A stretch of 64,000 bases of DNA from Cyathus striatus (taxonomy: Eukaryota > Basidiomycota > Agaricomycetes > Agaricales > Nidulariaceae), in assembly GCA_025738555.1 (NCBI GenBank), contig JAOVFP010000024.1:248001-312000 (forward strand), given 5' to 3'. The notes beneath the pieces are model-generated. The model was not told the origin of the DNA. It ran no database searches and saw only the letters and a list, made by a program, of their open reading frames with translations. Shown here in pieces: positions 61,738 to 64,000 of the stretch. Position numbers and translations under genes: made by a program. Positions within the stretch are counted from its first letter, which is position 1. Each line of letters begins with the position of its first letter.

Positions 61738-64000
61738 ATGGTTGCATTGTTTGGTACTAGCGCCAAGGCATCATCGACATCCACTAGAAAAGTAGACTTC
61801 ACCGCAGTTCCTGGTATTTCCGACCCCGCTCTTCATTCCCAAGGTTCTTTCCCTTCTGGACACAACGAAGACGCTTCACGCCATGAAACAACTACAGGAC
61901 CCCTCACTGAATCAGTTCATTTTCTATCACTTCCTCTTTGGAAGAAGCGTGTACAGAACAATACCTCGAAAGATGTAAACGGAACTGTAAACCGCCCTCG
62001 GCCGATATTACCCTCAAATTCATACCTAGTGGATAAAGATTTGCCTCCAACCCCCTTGGATGATACTACGGAGTCCTTGCGGTTACGCCCGTGTCTCGTA
62101 GAACAAGGAGTGGATGGAGAACGTGTAAGTTCCGTATCTCAGACGTCTATCGGACTTGTTCCTTCTGTAGATCATGTTCATCGTCCTCAGTCAACTAGTG
62201 CCCTTGCGCAAGCAATTCTCGATGTTGGACTACCGCATGCTCTCCCTAGAAATGCATCTTCCTCTTCTGCAGTTAACACCACCTCTTTCACGCTGCCTAC
62301 CTCAACCAGTGAGGTTTCCGCATCGTTGTCTCCTAACATTAGGAAGTCCAAGAGTACGCAAATGTTAGGGACGAGGCCTTCCACTCAAACCTCGTTTACA
62401 TCGTCTACTAGCAACCGCCGGATACGTGGTTTGTCTTTCGGAACATCGCCTTTCCTACATTCTCCTTCGAGTGACTCAAAGGGGAAAGAAAAGGCTAAGG
62501 AGGATTACAACAATCCCGAACCACGACCTGAAAAACAATTATTGAGAAAGACGTCTTTCTGGTCTCGGAAACGATACGTACAGACCTCTGAGATGCCTAC
62601 ATCTACCAGCTCGGGGCCTAAGGAGTTATTGTTACCCTTCCTCCCCACTGTACAGCCAGGCTCTCCATTTGACATGCAGCACCTACTGTCATCTCCTTCC
62701 GGGGGGGCCGCTGATACAAGATCATTTCATTTTCGAGGGTTGTCACGAAGCCATTCAGCGCGTGAAGGTCGATGTGATGCTGGTCATGTTGTTACCGATG
62801 CCATGCCAGGCTCTCAGAAACGACCATCTACAGCTGGGGCGACTGTAGTGCCACGGAAAAATTCTCGAATTCTCTCTCATGGTTCTACTAACACTCCTAA
62901 AACGACATCAACCTTTTATGGTGATCGTCCAGCAGTGTTTCCTGGTGAAGAAGCCCGACCATTACCGCAGCGGCAACGGGCTCTTACGACACCGCCACTG
63001 TTGCATCGTCTATCACTTAATGTGTTTCAGTCATCAAACCCTCAGACGAAGCTTCATGTGAATACTTCAGACGCTCCCCAAATAACAACTCTTCCTACCT
63101 CTAAATACATTCCGAAAGTGAATGACGATGAATCACCCGAAGCTTACTTAAATAGGCTTCAGATTTCTGTGACCAAGAAAGAGATACCTGAAATTTTAGC
63201 CTCCAGGTAGTGTCATCTATGCTAACTTCCTGATGCCCACTAACGCAGTTTCACAGTGCAGATTCTGTACACTCAAAAGCGCTCCGAGCGTACATTGGAA
63301 GATTTGATTTTACGGATAATGCTCTCGACATAGCTTTGCGTAAGCTGCTTATGGAAGTTGGTCTGCCCCATGAGACCCAACAAATTGATAGAGTGATAGA
63401 AGCCTTTGCCAGCCATTATGTACACTGCAATCCATCTTTATTTGCTTCTGAGGGTATGTGGTATCATTTTTCGTGTTAATTAGTGCGATTCTGAAGGTCA
63501 CACAGATCACCCATATATCCTTGCTTTTAGTTTGATTATGTTACATACGGATGCTTTCAACAAGTCAAACAAGCATAAAATGTCCAAAGCAGATTACGTC
63601 AAAAATACCCTCTTGCCTGGTATTGCTCAGGAAGTTCTGGAGGTATGAGTCATTCTCCTTGATTTTCTCGTTCTAAACATTTTTTGTACTACAGTATTTA
63701 TATGACAATATCGTCTTTGCGCCGTTTATTTTTATTGAAGAACCTCTGGAAAGCAATGGCCAATCTAGCGCGTCATCTGCATCAGAAAATCGATTATCCA
63801 TATCCATCACCACTCCAATTTCTGCAGTTCCCAGCGGCAACTCGCTATTATCGAGAGCTAACAAAGTAGATCCATATTATCTCATTGGTAATGTGAGTTG
63901 GCCGAAATTTTGCTGTTTGTTAGACTGATGTGCTCGTGCATAGAACTTACTCGATCCACTTCGCGTGACTATGGATGCATGGATGACTGAAGATGACTTA
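61738..64000 (+). CDS. Sec7-domain ARF guanine nucleotide exchange factor, 5' part
   Basis: An ARF-GTPase activator that works in Golgi, endosome or plasma-membrane traffic. ATG 61738 starts MVALFGTSAKASS. About 490 disordered residues, rich in Ser, Pro and Arg, precede the Sec7 domain, which begins after an intron near 63209-63258: SADSVHSKALRAYIGRFDFTD then ALDIALRKLLMEVGLPHETQQ. The catalytic glutamate finger is the Glu of LPHETQQ, and the second motif LIMLHTDAFNK gives the ARF-binding groove. It continues KMSKADYVKNTLLPG and, across an intron, YLYDNIVFAPFIFIEE. The protein then reaches LLDPLRVTMDAWMTEDDL at the window end, so the remainder (expected PH domain) is cut off. The Pro/Ser-rich N-terminus and single Sec7 suggest the Syt1/Yel1-like subgroup. 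Confidence 0.88.

Overview
The window is nuclear DNA of a filamentous basidiomycete, probably an agaricomycete. Nearly every gene is cut by introns of about 50-60 nt with GT(R)NGT donors. Gene order is tight on both strands. The proteins include fungal lineage markers: a GH74 xyloglucanase with a terminal fungal cellulose-binding module, Dlt1, Tvp23, a G1 cyclin of basidiomycete type and a QDE-1-like RNA-dependent RNA polymerase. I cannot name the species. Many exon joins below were worked out by hand from splice signals and reading frame; none has been checked against transcripts.

Layout. 1-9 kb: the 3' part of a RhoGEF, an amino-acid permease, a kinase-like protein that lacks catalytic residues, and an unknown protein. 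9.6-16.4 kb: the secreted GH74 enzyme, an unknown multi-pass membrane protein and Tvp23. 16.7-21.5 kb, visibly richer in G+C: a dual-specificity phosphatase, cytochrome b5 reductase and Dlt1. 21.6-31.4 kb: a secreted CAP/PR-1-like protein, a small conserved protein, EMC7, Utp23, WDR5/Swd3, eIF3k and a vacuolar amino-acid transporter. 31.9-38.4 kb: an Itc1/Acf1-type chromatin remodelling subunit and a long serine-rich unknown protein. 38.4-44.9 kb is the accessory part: an A+T-rich gap with a two-level tandem repeat and perfect hairpins, a Gfo/Idh/MocA oxidoreductase with micro-exons, an orphan reading frame without an ATG, and a short inverted-repeat transposon (MITE). 44.9-64 kb: a G1 cyclin, a 3.2 kb gap without a gene, an eIF4E-binding protein, LYRM2, the RNA-dependent RNA polymerase, SmD2, pescadillo/Nop7 and a Sec7-domain ARF-GEF that runs off the end.

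How the genes fit together. Most of the window is housekeeping: ribosome biogenesis (Utp23, Nop7), splicing (SmD2), translation (eIF3k, eIF4E-binding protein), membrane traffic (Tvp23, EMC7, Sec7 GEF) and chromatin (WDR5, Itc1). Several are arranged head to head over 180-330 bp and may share promoters. The GH74 enzyme and the CAP protein are the clear secreted products and point to a plant-litter or wood lifestyle. The RNA-dependent RNA polymerase indicates that RNA silencing is likely active. I did not find a gene cluster that looks like a new system. The most unusual signals are architectural: three GC-AG introns with the same donor, exons of 5, 6, 8 and 10 nt, catalytic motifs split by introns, the MITE, and the alternating 55-bp repeat.
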